DNA from: Noviherbaspirillum humi
GTDB lineage: Bacteria; Pseudomonadota; Gammaproteobacteria; Burkholderiales; Burkholderiaceae_D
NCBI RefSeq assembly: GCF_900188095.1
Contig: NZ_FZOT01000002.1
Span: 1-64,000 of the forward strand
Direction of reading: 5' to 3'
DNA length: 64,000 nucleotides
In this document: positions 38,060 to 47,122 of the stretch, piece by piece
How positions within the stretch are numbered: the stretch's first letter is position 1
How the letters are laid out: each line of letters starts with the position of its first letter
Made by a program: the position numbers and the translations under genes
The notes under the pieces: model-generated
What the model was told of the DNA's origin: nothing
Database searches by the model: none
Seen by the model: the letters and a program-made list of their open reading frames with translations, nothing else

Positions 38060-39520
38060 TTACAGTCCGGTGTTTGCAGCGATGAAGGCCTTCATGCGCT
38101 CCACATCCGGCGGCATCACCTCGAAGCGCTGCGGCAGGCTCTCGATGTTCTCGAAGCCGGCCGGACGCTCCGCATCCCGGCCGAGCGCCTCGCGGATGGT
38201 TTCGTTGAACTTCGCCGGCAAGGCGGTTTCCAGCACGATCATGGTCACGCCCGGGGTCAGGTGCTCCCGCGCCACCTTCACGCCGTCGGCGGTATGGGTG
38301 TCAATGGTGATGCCGGACGACTCGCGCACATCGCGGATGGTGGCGAGGCGGTCCCGATGCACCGACTTGCCGGACAAAAAGCCGTACTGCGCCACCTTCC
38401 TGAACTCGTCGCCGTCGCTGCCGGGACGGCCGGACAAATCGAAGCCGCCCTCGGTCTCGACCTTGCGGAACAGCTGCCGCACCCGGTCGGCGTCGCGGTC
38501 GAGCAGGTCGAACACGAAGCGCTCGAAGTTCGACGCCTTGCTGATGTCCATGCTCGGGCTGCTGGTGTGATAGGTCTCGGCCGACTTGCGCACCCGGTAG
38601 ACGCCGGTGCGAAAGAATTCGTCCAGGACATCGTTTTCGTTGGTGGCGGCCACCAGCTTGTCGATCGGCACGCCCATCATGCGGGCGATGTGGCCGGCGC
38701 AGATATTGCCGAAATTGCCGGAGGGGACGGTGAACGACACCTTCTGGTCGTTGCTGGTGGTGGCGGCGAGATAGCCGCGGATGTAGTACACCACCTGGGC
38801 CACGACACGAGCCCAGTTGATGGAATTGACGGTGCCGATCTTTTGGCGCGCCTTGAATTCCAGGTCGTTCGACACCGCCTTCACCATGTCCTGGCAATCG
38901 TCGAACACGCCTTCCACCGCGATGTTGAAGATGTTCGGATCCTGCAGGCTGAACATCTGCGCCGTCTGGAAGGCGCTCATCTTCTTGTGCGGCGAGAGCA
39001 TGAAGACGCGGATGCCGCGCTTGCCGCGCATCGCATATTCGGCCGCGCTGCCGGTGTCGCCGGACGTCGCGCCGAAAATGTTCAGTTCCTCATGCTGCTT
39101 GGCCAGGGTGTATTCGAACAGGTTGCCGAGCAGCTGCATCGCCATGTCCTTGAAGGCCAGGGTCGGGCCGTTGGACAGGGCTTGCAGCAACACCGTGGCG
39201 CCGCCCCGCTCTTCCAGCCGGCGCAGCGGCGTGATCTGGCCGGCGTCCTCGCCGGCGCGGACGTTGCGATAGACCTCGGCGGTATAAGTCTTGGCAGTGA
39301 GCGCGCGCAGATCGGCTTCCGGAATGTCGGTGGCAAACTTTTTCAGCACCTCGAAGGCAAGGTCGGCGTAGGACAGTTTGCGCCAGGCATCCAGTTCGGC
39401 GCCGCTGATGCGCGGATACTCCGCCGGCAGGAACAGGCCGCCGTCCGGGGCCAGGCCGCCGAGCAGGATTTCGGAAAACGACTGCGGGGCCGACTGGCCG
39501 CGTGTAGAGACGTATTGCAT
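38060..39520 (-). CDS. thrC: Threonine synthase
   Basis: 486 residues of the long proteobacterial type, opening MQYVSTRGQS with the threonine-synthase N-domain. The PLP-lysine motif TLAFKDMAMQLLG is near residue 113, and the ATSGDTGSAA and GNFGNICAGH phosphate-binding loops follow. It converts O-phosphohomoserine to threonine, the last step of the pathway begun by homoserine dehydrogenase, encoded just upstream. Order alaA-hom-thrC is common in Burkholderiales. Confidence 0.96.
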   Translation of the reverse strand: MQYVSTRGQSAPQSFSEILLGGLAPDGGLFLPAEYPRISGAELDAWRKLSYADLAFEVLKKFATDIPEADLRALTAKTYTAEVYRNVRAGEDAGQITPLRRLEERGGATVLLQALSNGPTLAFKDMAMQLLGNLFEYTLAKQHEELNIFGATSGDTGSAAEYAMRGKRGIRVFMLSPHKKMSAFQTAQMFSLQDPNIFNIAVEGVFDDCQDMVKAVSNDLEFKARQKIGTVNSINWARVVAQVVYYIRGYLAATTSNDQKVSFTVPSGNFGNICAGHIARMMGVPIDKLVAATNENDVLDEFFRTGVYRVRKSAETYHTSSPSMDISKASNFERFVFDLLDRDADRVRQLFRKVETEGGFDLSGRPGSDGDEFRKVAQYGFLSGKSVHRDRLATIRDVRESSGITIDTHTADGVKVAREHLTPGVTMIVLETALPAKFNETIREALGRDAERPAGFENIESLPQRFEVMPPDVERMKAFIAANTGL

Positions 39521-39624
39521 AGAGGCGGAGGAAAACGATTTCGGTTGCGCGGAAAGCGCCCATTATAGTCGGGCGCCGGCGCCGTCAGCCGCCGCGGGGA
39601 AAAGCGGCGGCAGGTGCAAGGGAA

Positions 39625-40947
39625 TCAGCTCAGCTGTTCCAGGCGGATCTTGGTGACCTGGCCGGCCACGGTCGGCAGCGCCTCGATGCGGGCGATCGCA
39701 GCCTCGACATGCTTTTCACGGGTCTGGTGCGTCAGCATGATGATGTCGGTCTGGCTCTCGCCCTCCGCCGGCTCCTTCTGCAGCATGGCGTCGATCGAGA
39801 TAGTGGCATCGGCCAGGATGCGAGTGATATCGGCCAGCACGCCCGGCTGGTCGGCCACCTGCATGCGCAGATAGTAGCTGGTGGTGATTTCCGACATCGG
39901 CAGGATCGGCGTGTCAGTCATCGCGTTGGGCTGGAAGGCGAGGTGCGGCACGCGGTGTCCCGGATCGGCGGTGGCGAGTCGGGTGATGTCCACCAGGTCG
40001 GCGATGACGGCGGAAGCCGTCGGCTCGGCGCCAGCGCCCTTGCCGTAATACAGCGTAGCGCCGACGGCGTCGCCCTGCACCAGCACCGCGTTCATCGCGC
40101 CTTCGACGTTGGCGATCAGGCGCTTGGCCGGGATCAAGGTCGGATGCACGCGTAGCTCGATGCCGGCCACGCCATTGACCTCCGCGCGCTTGGCGATACC
40201 GAGCAGCTTGATGCGGTAACCGAGCTGCTCGGCATAGCGGATGTCGGTAGCCTGCAGCTTGGTGATGCCTTCCACATGGGCCTTGTCGAACTGCACCGGA
40301 ATGCCGAACGCGATGGCCGACATGATGGTGGCCTTGTGCGCCGCGTCCACGCCTTCGATGTCGAAGGTCGGGTCAGCTTCGGCATAGCCCAGGCGCTGTG
40401 CTTCCTTCAGCACTACGTCGAAGTCCAGGCCCTTGTCGCGCATCTCCGACAGGATGAAGTTGGTGGTGCCGTTGATGATGCCGGCGATCCACTCGATGCG
40501 GTTGGCGGTCAGGCCTTCGCGCAGCGCCTTGATGATGGGGATGCCGCCGGCGACCGCCGCTTCAAAAGCGACCATCACGCCCTTTTCCTGGGCCGCCTTG
40601 AAGATTTCGTTGCCATGGGTGGCCAGCAGCGCCTTGTTGGCGGTAACCACATGTTTTCCATTGGCGATGGCCTTCAGCACCAGCTCCCTGGCGATGCCGT
40701 AGCCGCCGATCAGCTCGACCACGATGTCGATGTCCGGATGCTCGACCACCTGACGCGCATCGGCCACCACCTCGCAGGCGCCGCCGGTCAATTCGCGCGC
40801 ACGCTCGACATTGAGGTCGGCGACCATGGCAATCTCGATGCCGCGTCCGGCGCGGCGCCGGATCTCTTCCTGGTTGCGCTTGAGTACCTGGAAAGTGCCG
40901 GAACCGACGGTGCCGATGCCGAGCAAGCCTACTTTGATGGGTTTCAT
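39625..40947 (-). CDS. hom: Homoserine dehydrogenase
   Basis: 440 residues. The N-terminal nucleotide-binding motif is GLLGIGTVGSGTFQVL, followed by the catalytic homoserine dehydrogenase domain (NGTTNFILSEM near 160, EGVDAAHKATIM near 220). A C-terminal ACT domain near 350-430 is probably the site of threonine feedback. It reduces aspartate semialdehyde to homoserine. The next gene, thrC, lies 104 bases downstream on the same strand and alaA 54 bases upstream. Confidence 0.97.
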   Translation of the reverse strand: MKPIKVGLLGIGTVGSGTFQVLKRNQEEIRRRAGRGIEIAMVADLNVERARELTGGACEVVADARQVVEHPDIDIVVELIGGYGIARELVLKAIANGKHVVTANKALLATHGNEIFKAAQEKGVMVAFEAAVAGGIPIIKALREGLTANRIEWIAGIINGTTNFILSEMRDKGLDFDVVLKEAQRLGYAEADPTFDIEGVDAAHKATIMSAIAFGIPVQFDKAHVEGITKLQATDIRYAEQLGYRIKLLGIAKRAEVNGVAGIELRVHPTLIPAKRLIANVEGAMNAVLVQGDAVGATLYYGKGAGAEPTASAVIADLVDITRLATADPGHRVPHLAFQPNAMTDTPILPMSEITTSYYLRMQVADQPGVLADITRILADATISIDAMLQKEPAEGESQTDIIMLTHQTREKHVEAAIARIEALPTVAGQVTKIRLEQLS

Positions 40948-41001
40948 GATTCTTTTCTGCGACGGATGGAAAGGGTTATCTGCTGTCGACGCGGGCCGCG
41001 C

Positions 41002-42231
41002 TCAGAGCGTGCCGTGCCGCCTGCGGTAGTGCTCGAGGAAGCGGGCGATGCGGCCGATCGCTTCGGTGAGGTCGTCGGAATTCGGCAGGAACACGACGCG
41101 GAAATGGTCCGGCGCGACCCAGTTGAAGCCGGTGCCCTGCACGATCAGCACCTTTTCCTCCGCGAGGAGCTCGTAGGCGAATTGCTGGTCGTCCTGGATC
41201 GGGTAGATCTTCGGGTCGAGGCGCGGGAACATGTACAGCGCCGACTTCGGCTTCACGCAGGAGACGCCCGGGATGTCGGTCAGCAGGCTGTGCGCCAGGT
41301 CGCGCTGCTTGAGCAGGCGGCCGCCGGGGCCCACCAGGTCGTTGATGCTCTGGTAGCCGCCGAGCGCGGTCTGGATCGCATACTGGCCGGGCGCGTTCGC
41401 GCACAGGCGCATCGAGGCGAGCATGTTCAAGCCTTCGATGTAATCCTTGGCGTGGCGCTTCTCGCCGGATACCACCATCCAGCCGGCACGGTAGCCGCAG
41501 GAGCGGTAATTTTTCGAGAGGCCGTTCAGCGTGAGGAACAACACGTCGTCGGCGAGCGAGGCGATGGAAGTGTGCTCGGCGTCGTCATACAGGGTCTTGT
41601 CGTAGATCTCGTCGGCGAACACGATCAACTGGTGCTGGCGCGCCAGCTCGACGATCTCGTTCAGCAGCGACACTGGATAGAGGGCGCCGGTGGGGTTGTT
41701 CGGGTTGATGACGACGATGGCTTTGGTGTGCGGCGTGATCTTGCGCTTGATGTCCTCGATGTCGGGATACCAGTCCGCCGCCTCGTCGCAGATGTAGTGC
41801 ACCGGCTTGCCGCCGGATAAGCTGACCGCCGCCGTCCAGAGCGGGTAGTCGGGCGCCGGCACCAGCACTTCGTCGCCGGAATTGAGCAGGGCGTTCATGC
41901 CCATGACGATGAGTTCGGACGCGCCGTTGCCGATGAAGATGTCGTCGATGCCCACCCCGGCGATGCGCTTTTCCTGGGTGTAATGCATGATCGCCTTGCG
42001 CGGCGCGAACAGGCCCTTGGAGTCGGTGTAGCCGGAGGCATTGCCCATGTTGATGATCATGTCGTGCACGATCTCGTCGGGCGGGTCGAAGCCGAACACG
42101 GCCAGGTTGCCGATGTTCAGCTTGATGATCTTGTGGCCCTCTTCTTCCATCTGCTTGGCTTTCTCAAGCACAGGACCACGGATGTCATAGCAAACGTCTG
42201 CTAATTTCTTGGATTTCTGAATCGACCGCAC
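41002..42231 (-). CDS. alaA: Alanine aminotransferase AlaA-type (PLP, class I)
   Basis: 409 residues from GTG at 42231, chosen because GGGGA lies seven bases upstream and the product then matches the family start (RSIQKSKKL). The ATG at 42252, also in frame, has no such site but cannot be excluded. Motifs: NPNNPTGA near 170-185, the ADEIYDKTLYDD segment, and the PLP lysine in GLSKNYRSCGYRAGW near 245. It closely resembles E. coli AlaA, which makes alanine from pyruvate and glutamate. A promoter TTGATA-17-CAAAAT is visible upstream (42292-42320). Confidence 0.93.
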   Translation of the reverse strand: MRSIQKSKKLADVCYDIRGPVLEKAKQMEEEGHKIIKLNIGNLAVFGFDPPDEIVHDMIINMGNASGYTDSKGLFAPRKAIMHYTQEKRIAGVGIDDIFIGNGASELIVMGMNALLNSGDEVLVPAPDYPLWTAAVSLSGGKPVHYICDEAADWYPDIEDIKRKITPHTKAIVVINPNNPTGALYPVSLLNEIVELARQHQLIVFADEIYDKTLYDDAEHTSIASLADDVLFLTLNGLSKNYRSCGYRAGWMVVSGEKRHAKDYIEGLNMLASMRLCANAPGQYAIQTALGGYQSINDLVGPGGRLLKQRDLAHSLLTDIPGVSCVKPKSALYMFPRLDPKIYPIQDDQQFAYELLAEEKVLIVQGTGFNWVAPDHFRVVFLPNSDDLTEAIGRIARFLEHYRRRHGTL

Positions 42232-42291
42232 GCGCGCTTCCCCGGTGAACATTGCAATGCCAAGCGGCCATGCTGCACCGCCAAAACGGCC

Positions 42292-42320
42292 ATTTTGCCG
42301 AAAGCAACCTGTTTTATCAA
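42292..42320 (-). promoter_or_regulatory. Probable sigma-70 promoter of alaA
   Basis: On the minus strand TTGATA (42320-42315) and CAAAAT (42297-42292) are separated by 17 bases, 60-odd bases upstream of the GTG start, and would drive the alaA-hom-thrC-moeA-moaD-moaE-crcB run. Confidence 0.55.
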
Positions 42321-42498
42321 TGTATGAAGTCCTGTTTTGGGATGGAAAACGCTACAATGCGGCATCTTTTTGATCGCATTGCCGGAATTTCAAGCACGGG
42401 AATGTGTCGGAACCGGTTTCGATGCCTGCCATGTCCCAATCCGGCCTGGCGCCCGCCTGCTTGCGCAATACCGTCCGACCTCCCGGCGAGAACACACC

Positions 42499-42897
42499 AT
42501 GAAACTCCACGCCAACCCAACCCAGCACTACCAGACCGTCACTGCCTATGAACCGGGCAGCGTCGAGGTCAATGCCGTTCGATTTGCTCACAGCCTGATT
42601 ATCCTGCCGGAGACCCAGCCTGTTGCCTGGCCGGTGACGTCGTTCGACGCGCTTACCGTCGAGAGCTTCCAGCAGATCGACACGCTCGGCCCCGAAGTGG
42701 TGATTCTCGGCACTGGCGAACGCCAGCGCTTCATCCATCCGCGCCTGACCAAGCCGCTCACTTCGCGCCAGGTCGGCGTCGAGTGCATGGACAATGCCGC
42801 CGCCTGCCGCACCTACAACATTCTCATGGGCGAAGGCCGCAAGGTCGCCCTGGCCCTGATCTTCGAACAGGCAACCACGGGATCGGGAGCAGCATGA
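42499..42897 (+). CDS. Mth938 (DUF498/DUF598) domain protein
   Basis: 132 residues. The fold signatures are clear: an N-terminal YQTVTAYEPGSVEVN, the central GPEVVILGTGERQRFIHPRL, and the C-terminal MDNAAACRTYNILMGEGRKVALALI. Mth938-like proteins are small single-domain proteins (also in the mitochondrial assembly factor NDUFAF3) whose biochemical role in bacteria is unclear. The start at 42499 gives the family N-terminus; a GGCGAGAA site lies about eight bases upstream. Its stop overlaps the arnT start by four bases, so it is the first gene of the Ara4N operon. A TACAAT hexamer at 42353 may be part of its promoter; no -35 is convincing. Confidence 0.85.
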   Translation: MKLHANPTQHYQTVTAYEPGSVEVNAVRFAHSLIILPETQPVAWPVTSFDALTVESFQQIDTLGPEVVILGTGERQRFIHPRLTKPLTSRQVGVECMDNAAACRTYNILMGEGRKVALALIFEQATTGSGAA

Positions 42898-44570
42898 CCG
42901 AACCTCACAAGTCGAAAACCACCGTCTGGATCGTTTTCCTGCTGTTCTGCATCGTCTGGTTCTACGCCCTGGGCGCCCGCACCCTGGTGCCGACCGACGA
43001 GGGCCGCTACGCCGAAATGGCGCGCGAGATGGTTGCCACCGGCGACTTCATCACGCCGCGCCTGAACGGCATCAAGTACTTCGAGAAACCGCCGCTGCAG
43101 AACTGGATGAACGCCCTCACCTTCGCGCTTTTCGGCCTGGGTGAATGGCAGGCCCGGCTCTGGACCGGTCTGTGCGGATTGTTCGGCGTGGTGCTGACGG
43201 CATATGCGGGAGCCCGGGTGTTCAATGCCCGCACCGGCTTCCTCGCCGGCGCGGTGCTCGCCTCCTCCTTCTTCTGGGCGGCGCTCGGCCATGTCAACAC
43301 GCTGGACATGGGCTTGTCCGGCATGATGACCCTGGCGCTATGCGGCCTCCTGATCGCGCAGCGCAAAGGCGCCGGCCCGCGCGAGCGGCGGCGCTGGATG
43401 CTCGCCTGCTGGGCCGGCATGGCCCTGGCCGTGCTTTCCAAGGGCTTGATCGGCGTCGTGCTGCCTGGTGCCGTGCTGGTGATCTACAGCTTCGTGGCCC
43501 GTGACTGGGCAATCTGGAAGCGGCTGCATATCGGCGCCGGCCTGCTGGTGTTCTTCCTCATCACCGTGCCTTGGTTCGTGCTGGTCTCGATCAAGAATCC
43601 GGAATTCCTGCGCTTCTTCTTCATTCACGAGCATTTCCAGCGCTTTACGAGCAAGGTGCACTCCCGCGCGGGCCCTCCCTGGTATTTCCTGCCGATCCTG
43701 ATCGCCGGCATCGTGCCCTGGCTTGGCATATTCATCCAAAGCCTGTGGCAGGCGGCGCGCGAACCGGGATCGGGCTTCCAGCCGAAGAAGATAGCGCTGG
43801 TCTGGGCCGTATTCATCTTTTTCTTTTTCAGCGTTTCCGGCTCCAAGCTGCCCTCCTACATCCTGCCGATCTTCCCGGCGCTGGGGCTGCTGATCGCCGC
43901 CTATCTCGATCAGGCGTCGTCGCGTGCCGTCGCCATTGCTTCGGGCGTGACCGCGGCAATCGCCCTCATCGGACTGGCCTTCGTGCATCGTATGCCGGGG
44001 ATGACGGACGAAGCCTTTGCCGTGCCCCTGTACGAAGCCTACATGCCCTGGGTCTACCGCGGCACGGTGCTCGCGCTGCTCGGCGCGCTGGCTGCCTTCT
44101 GGATCGCTTTCAAGATGCATCGCAAGGAACTGGCGGCCTTGGTGCTGGCGGCTGCCGGATTTCTATGCAGCCAGCTGCTGATGATCGGCCACGAGCCGCT
44201 CGGCAGCTATGCCGCGGGCGTGCACCATCTGCCCGCCCTGGAGAAAGAGGTGACGAAGGACACGCCCATCTATCTTGTCGGCCGCTATGAACAAGCCCTG
44301 CCCTTCTATCTGCGCCGCACCATGACGCTGGTGGAACATGCGGACGAGATGGCCTTCGGCCTGGAGCAGGAGCCGCGCCTCTGGATTCCGAAGCGTGACG
44401 ATTTCGTGCGCAAGTGGCGCGCGGATACGGAAGCCGGCAAGAAATCCATTGCCATCATGCGGCCGAACATTTATGAGGAATTCAAGCAGCAGGGCGTGCC
44501 GATGCGGGTCATTGGACAGGACCCGCGCCGCGTCATCGTCGTCAGCGACAATGGAGCGGCCGGCCAATGA
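42894..44570 (+). CDS. arnT: ArnT-like undecaprenyl-phosphate Ara4N : lipid A transferase (GT83)
   Basis: 558 residues. The N-terminal GT-C half has many membrane helices and the family DEGRYAEMAREM segment near 35-46 with its catalytic aspartate after helix 1; further helices cover about 70-460. The last 100 residues form a small soluble domain. The start at 42894 overlaps the preceding stop (ATGA). ArnT transfers 4-amino-4-deoxy-L-arabinose (Ara4N) from undecaprenyl phosphate to lipid A at the periplasmic face. Its position first in the set, ahead of the biosynthetic genes, differs from the enterobacterial arnBCADTEF order. Confidence 0.9.
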   Translation: MTEPHKSKTTVWIVFLLFCIVWFYALGARTLVPTDEGRYAEMAREMVATGDFITPRLNGIKYFEKPPLQNWMNALTFALFGLGEWQARLWTGLCGLFGVVLTAYAGARVFNARTGFLAGAVLASSFFWAALGHVNTLDMGLSGMMTLALCGLLIAQRKGAGPRERRRWMLACWAGMALAVLSKGLIGVVLPGAVLVIYSFVARDWAIWKRLHIGAGLLVFFLITVPWFVLVSIKNPEFLRFFFIHEHFQRFTSKVHSRAGPPWYFLPILIAGIVPWLGIFIQSLWQAAREPGSGFQPKKIALVWAVFIFFFFSVSGSKLPSYILPIFPALGLLIAAYLDQASSRAVAIASGVTAAIALIGLAFVHRMPGMTDEAFAVPLYEAYMPWVYRGTVLALLGALAAFWIAFKMHRKELAALVLAAAGFLCSQLLMIGHEPLGSYAAGVHHLPALEKEVTKDTPIYLVGRYEQALPFYLRRTMTLVEHADEMAFGLEQEPRLWIPKRDDFVRKWRADTEAGKKSIAIMRPNIYEEFKQQGVPMRVIGQDPRRVIVVSDNGAAGQ

Positions 44571-44938
44571 ACCTCGCCACCTTCGGCTTCATCTTCACCG
44601 GCATTTGCCTGAATGCGGTCGCGCAGCTGTTGCTGAAGGCCGGCACCAATGCCGTCGGCGCCATCCACCTGACGGCGGAGAACTGGTTCAGCACCGGCAT
44701 CAAGCTGGCCACCCAGCTGCCCATCATCGGCGGGCTGTCCTGCTATGTTTTGTCAGTAGTGGTGTGGATCATCGGCCTGTCGCGGGTGGATGTCACCATC
44801 GCCTATCCGATGCTATCCCTCGGCTACATCATCAATGCCATCGGTGCCTGGTATTTTCTCGGCGAAGCGGTCAGCGCCCAGCGCCTGCTCGCCATCGGCA
44901 TCATCATCGTCGGCGTCGCCCTGTTGGCGCGCAGCTAG
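44567..44938 (+). CDS. SMR/EamA-type small membrane protein, candidate Ara4N-lipid flippase
   Basis: 123 residues with four membrane helices and the small-multidrug-resistance pattern (LNAVAQLLLKAGT after helix 1, and the end LAIGIIIVGVALLARS). In enterobacteria two such proteins, ArnE and ArnF, form the undecaprenyl-phosphate-Ara4N flippase; here there is only one gene, so a homodimer is likely. The ATG overlaps the arnT stop by four bases. Context rather than sequence points to flipping the lipid-linked sugar; drug efflux is an alternative. Confidence 0.8.
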   Translation: MNLATFGFIFTGICLNAVAQLLLKAGTNAVGAIHLTAENWFSTGIKLATQLPIIGGLSCYVLSVVVWIIGLSRVDVTIAYPMLSLGYIINAIGAWYFLGEAVSAQRLLAIGIIIVGVALLARS

Positions 44939-44989
44939 CCTGCCTGTCCAGCACGCCAATCCGAACCACGAACTTCAAAGCCAGTCATC

Positions 44990-46114
44990 ATGAGCGAATC
45001 TTTCCTGCCGTTTTCCAAGCCCACCATCGATGAAGCCACCATCGCCGCCGTCGGCGAAGTGCTTCGCTCCGGCTGGATCACCAGCGGCCCCAAGGTCCAG
45101 GCCTTCGAAGTCCAGCTGTCCGATTACTTCGGCGGGCGCCTGGTGCGCACCTTCAACTCCGGCACCTGCACCATGGAAATCGCGCTGCGGCTGGCCGGCA
45201 TCGGCCCGGGCGACGAGGTGATCACCACCCCGATCTCCTGGGTGGCCACGGCCAACGTCATCCTGGAAGTCGGGGCGACGCCGGTGTTCGCCGACATTGA
45301 TCCGGTTACCCGCAACATCGACCTGGACAAATTGGAAGCCGCGATCACGCCGCGCACCAAGGCGGTGATCCCGGTGTTCCTGGCGGGCCTGCCGGTGGAC
45401 ATGGACCGGCTGTACGCCATCGCCGACAAGCACAAGCTGCGCGTGGTGGAGGATGCGGCACAGGCTCTCGGCTCGTCCTGGAAGGGGCGCCGCATCGGCG
45501 CCTTCGGCGATTTGGTGTCCTTCAGCTTCCAGGCCAACAAGAACATCACCACCTCAGAAGGCGGCTGCCTCGTGGTCAACACGCCGGAAGAAGCGAAGCT
45601 GGCTGAGAAGATCCGCCTGCAGGGCGTGACGCGCAGCGGCTTCGACGGCATCGATGTCGACGTCCTCGGCGGCAAGTTCAACATGACCGATGTCGCGGCT
45701 GCCATCGGCCTCGGCCAGTTCGCCCACATCGATGCGGTGACCACCAAGCGCCGCGCCCTCGCGAAGCATTACTTCGACTGCTTCGGCACCGATTTCGAGG
45801 AGCAGTTCGGCGCCCAGCTGCCAGTGGCGGATTTTGAAAACAGCAACTGGCACATGTACCAGCTGGTGCTGCCGGAAACCATCACCCGGGCCGACTTCAT
45901 GGAAAAAATGATGGCCAAGAACATCGGCATCGGCTACCACTATCCGCCCATCCACCTCTTCAGCCTGTACCGCGAGCGCGGCTTCAAGGAAGGCATGTTC
46001 CCGGTGGCGGAGCGGGTCGGCAAGCGCATCGTCAGCCTGCCCATGTTTTTCGCCATGGAAAACAGGGACGTGGAGCGCGCGGTCGAGGCTGTAAAATCCG
46101 TACTTCAAAAATAA
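44990..46114 (+). CDS. arnB: UDP-4-amino-4-deoxy-L-arabinose aminotransferase
   Basis: 374 residues of the DegT/DnrJ/EryC1 fold. The PLP lysine is Lys184 in FSFQANKNITTSEGG, and the substrate-side segments PFSKPTIDE, FNSGTC and VEDAAQALGS are present. The enzyme adds the 4-amino group to UDP-4-keto-arabinose using glutamate. It is preceded by the flippase-like gene and followed by arnC, so its role in Ara4N-lipid synthesis is well supported by context as well as similarity. Confidence 0.93.
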   Translation: MSESFLPFSKPTIDEATIAAVGEVLRSGWITSGPKVQAFEVQLSDYFGGRLVRTFNSGTCTMEIALRLAGIGPGDEVITTPISWVATANVILEVGATPVFADIDPVTRNIDLDKLEAAITPRTKAVIPVFLAGLPVDMDRLYAIADKHKLRVVEDAAQALGSSWKGRRIGAFGDLVSFSFQANKNITTSEGGCLVVNTPEEAKLAEKIRLQGVTRSGFDGIDVDVLGGKFNMTDVAAAIGLGQFAHIDAVTTKRRALAKHYFDCFGTDFEEQFGAQLPVADFENSNWHMYQLVLPETITRADFMEKMMAKNIGIGYHYPPIHLFSLYRERGFKEGMFPVAERVGKRIVSLPMFFAMENRDVERAVEAVKSVLQK

Positions 46115-46135
46115 GACCGTCCGATTTCTGCCCTG

Positions 46136-47119
46136 ATGAAACCCGAACTTTCCGTAGTCATTCCCGTTTATAACGAGGAAAGCGGCCTGGCCAAGCTGTT
46201 CGCCCGCCTGTATCCGGCACTGGACAAGCTTGGCATTTCCTATGAGGTCCTGTTCGTCAACGACGGCAGCCGCGACCGCTCGGCCGCCATCCTGTCGGAG
46301 CAGTTCCGGCTCCGACCCGACGTCACCCGCGTCATCCTGTTCAACGGCAATTACGGCCAGCACATGGCCATCCTGGCCGGCTTCCAGGCTACCCGTGGCG
46401 ACATCACCGTGACATTGGATGCCGACCTGCAAAACCCGCCAGAAGAAATCGGCCACCTCGTGACCAAGGTGCGCGAGGGCTATGACTATGTCGGGTCCAT
46501 CCGCCGCGAGCGCCAGGACGTGGCCTGGCGCACCGTTGCATCCCGCGTGATGAATCGCCTGCGCGAAAGAATCACCCGCATCAAGATGACCGACCAGGGC
46601 AACATGCTGCGCGCTTACGGCCGCAACGTGATTGATCTGATCAATCAATGCAGCGAGGTCAATACCTTCATCCCGGCGCTGGCCTACACCTTTTCCCGCC
46701 GTCCGACCGAAATCATCGTGGAGCACGAGGAGCGCGCCGCCGGGGAATCGAAATACTCGCTGTATAGCCTGATCCGGCTGAATTTCGATCTCATCACCGG
46801 CTTCTCGCTGGTGCCGCTGCAGATGTTTTCCATGCTCGGCATCGGCCTGTCCTTCGTCTCGGCAGCGCTCTTCGTGGTGCTGCTGGCGCGGCGCTTCCTG
46901 TTCGGCGCCGAGGTCGAGGGCGTGTTCACGCTGTTCGCCATCACCTTCTTCCTGCTCGGCGTGGTGCTGTTCGGCATCGGCCTGGTCGGCGAGTATGTCG
47001 GCCGCATCTATCAGCAGGTACGCGGCCGGCCGCGCTTCGTGATTCAGGCCATTCTCGAGGAAGGCGCCGCCGTCGAACCGGCGCACATTGTGGAGCCGGT
47101 CAACGGCACGAAAGGCTGA
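46136..47119 (+). CDS. arnC: Undecaprenyl-phosphate 4-deoxy-4-formamido-L-arabinose transferase
   Basis: 327 residues: a GT2 domain with SVVIPVYNEES at the start and VTLDADLQNPPEE carrying the DxD-type aspartates near 98. Two membrane helices follow near 230-275, with a short basic tail. ArnC transfers the formamido sugar from UDP to undecaprenyl phosphate at the inner membrane. The gene starts 21 bases after arnB and ends 3 bases before the formyltransferase gene, so it is tightly placed in the operon. Confidence 0.93.
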   Translation: MKPELSVVIPVYNEESGLAKLFARLYPALDKLGISYEVLFVNDGSRDRSAAILSEQFRLRPDVTRVILFNGNYGQHMAILAGFQATRGDITVTLDADLQNPPEEIGHLVTKVREGYDYVGSIRRERQDVAWRTVASRVMNRLRERITRIKMTDQGNMLRAYGRNVIDLINQCSEVNTFIPALAYTFSRRPTEIIVEHEERAAGESKYSLYSLIRLNFDLITGFSLVPLQMFSMLGIGLSFVSAALFVVLLARRFLFGAEVEGVFTLFAITFFLLGVVLFGIGLVGEYVGRIYQQVRGRPRFVIQAILEEGAAVEPAHIVEPVNGTKG

Positions 47120-47122
47120 ACC

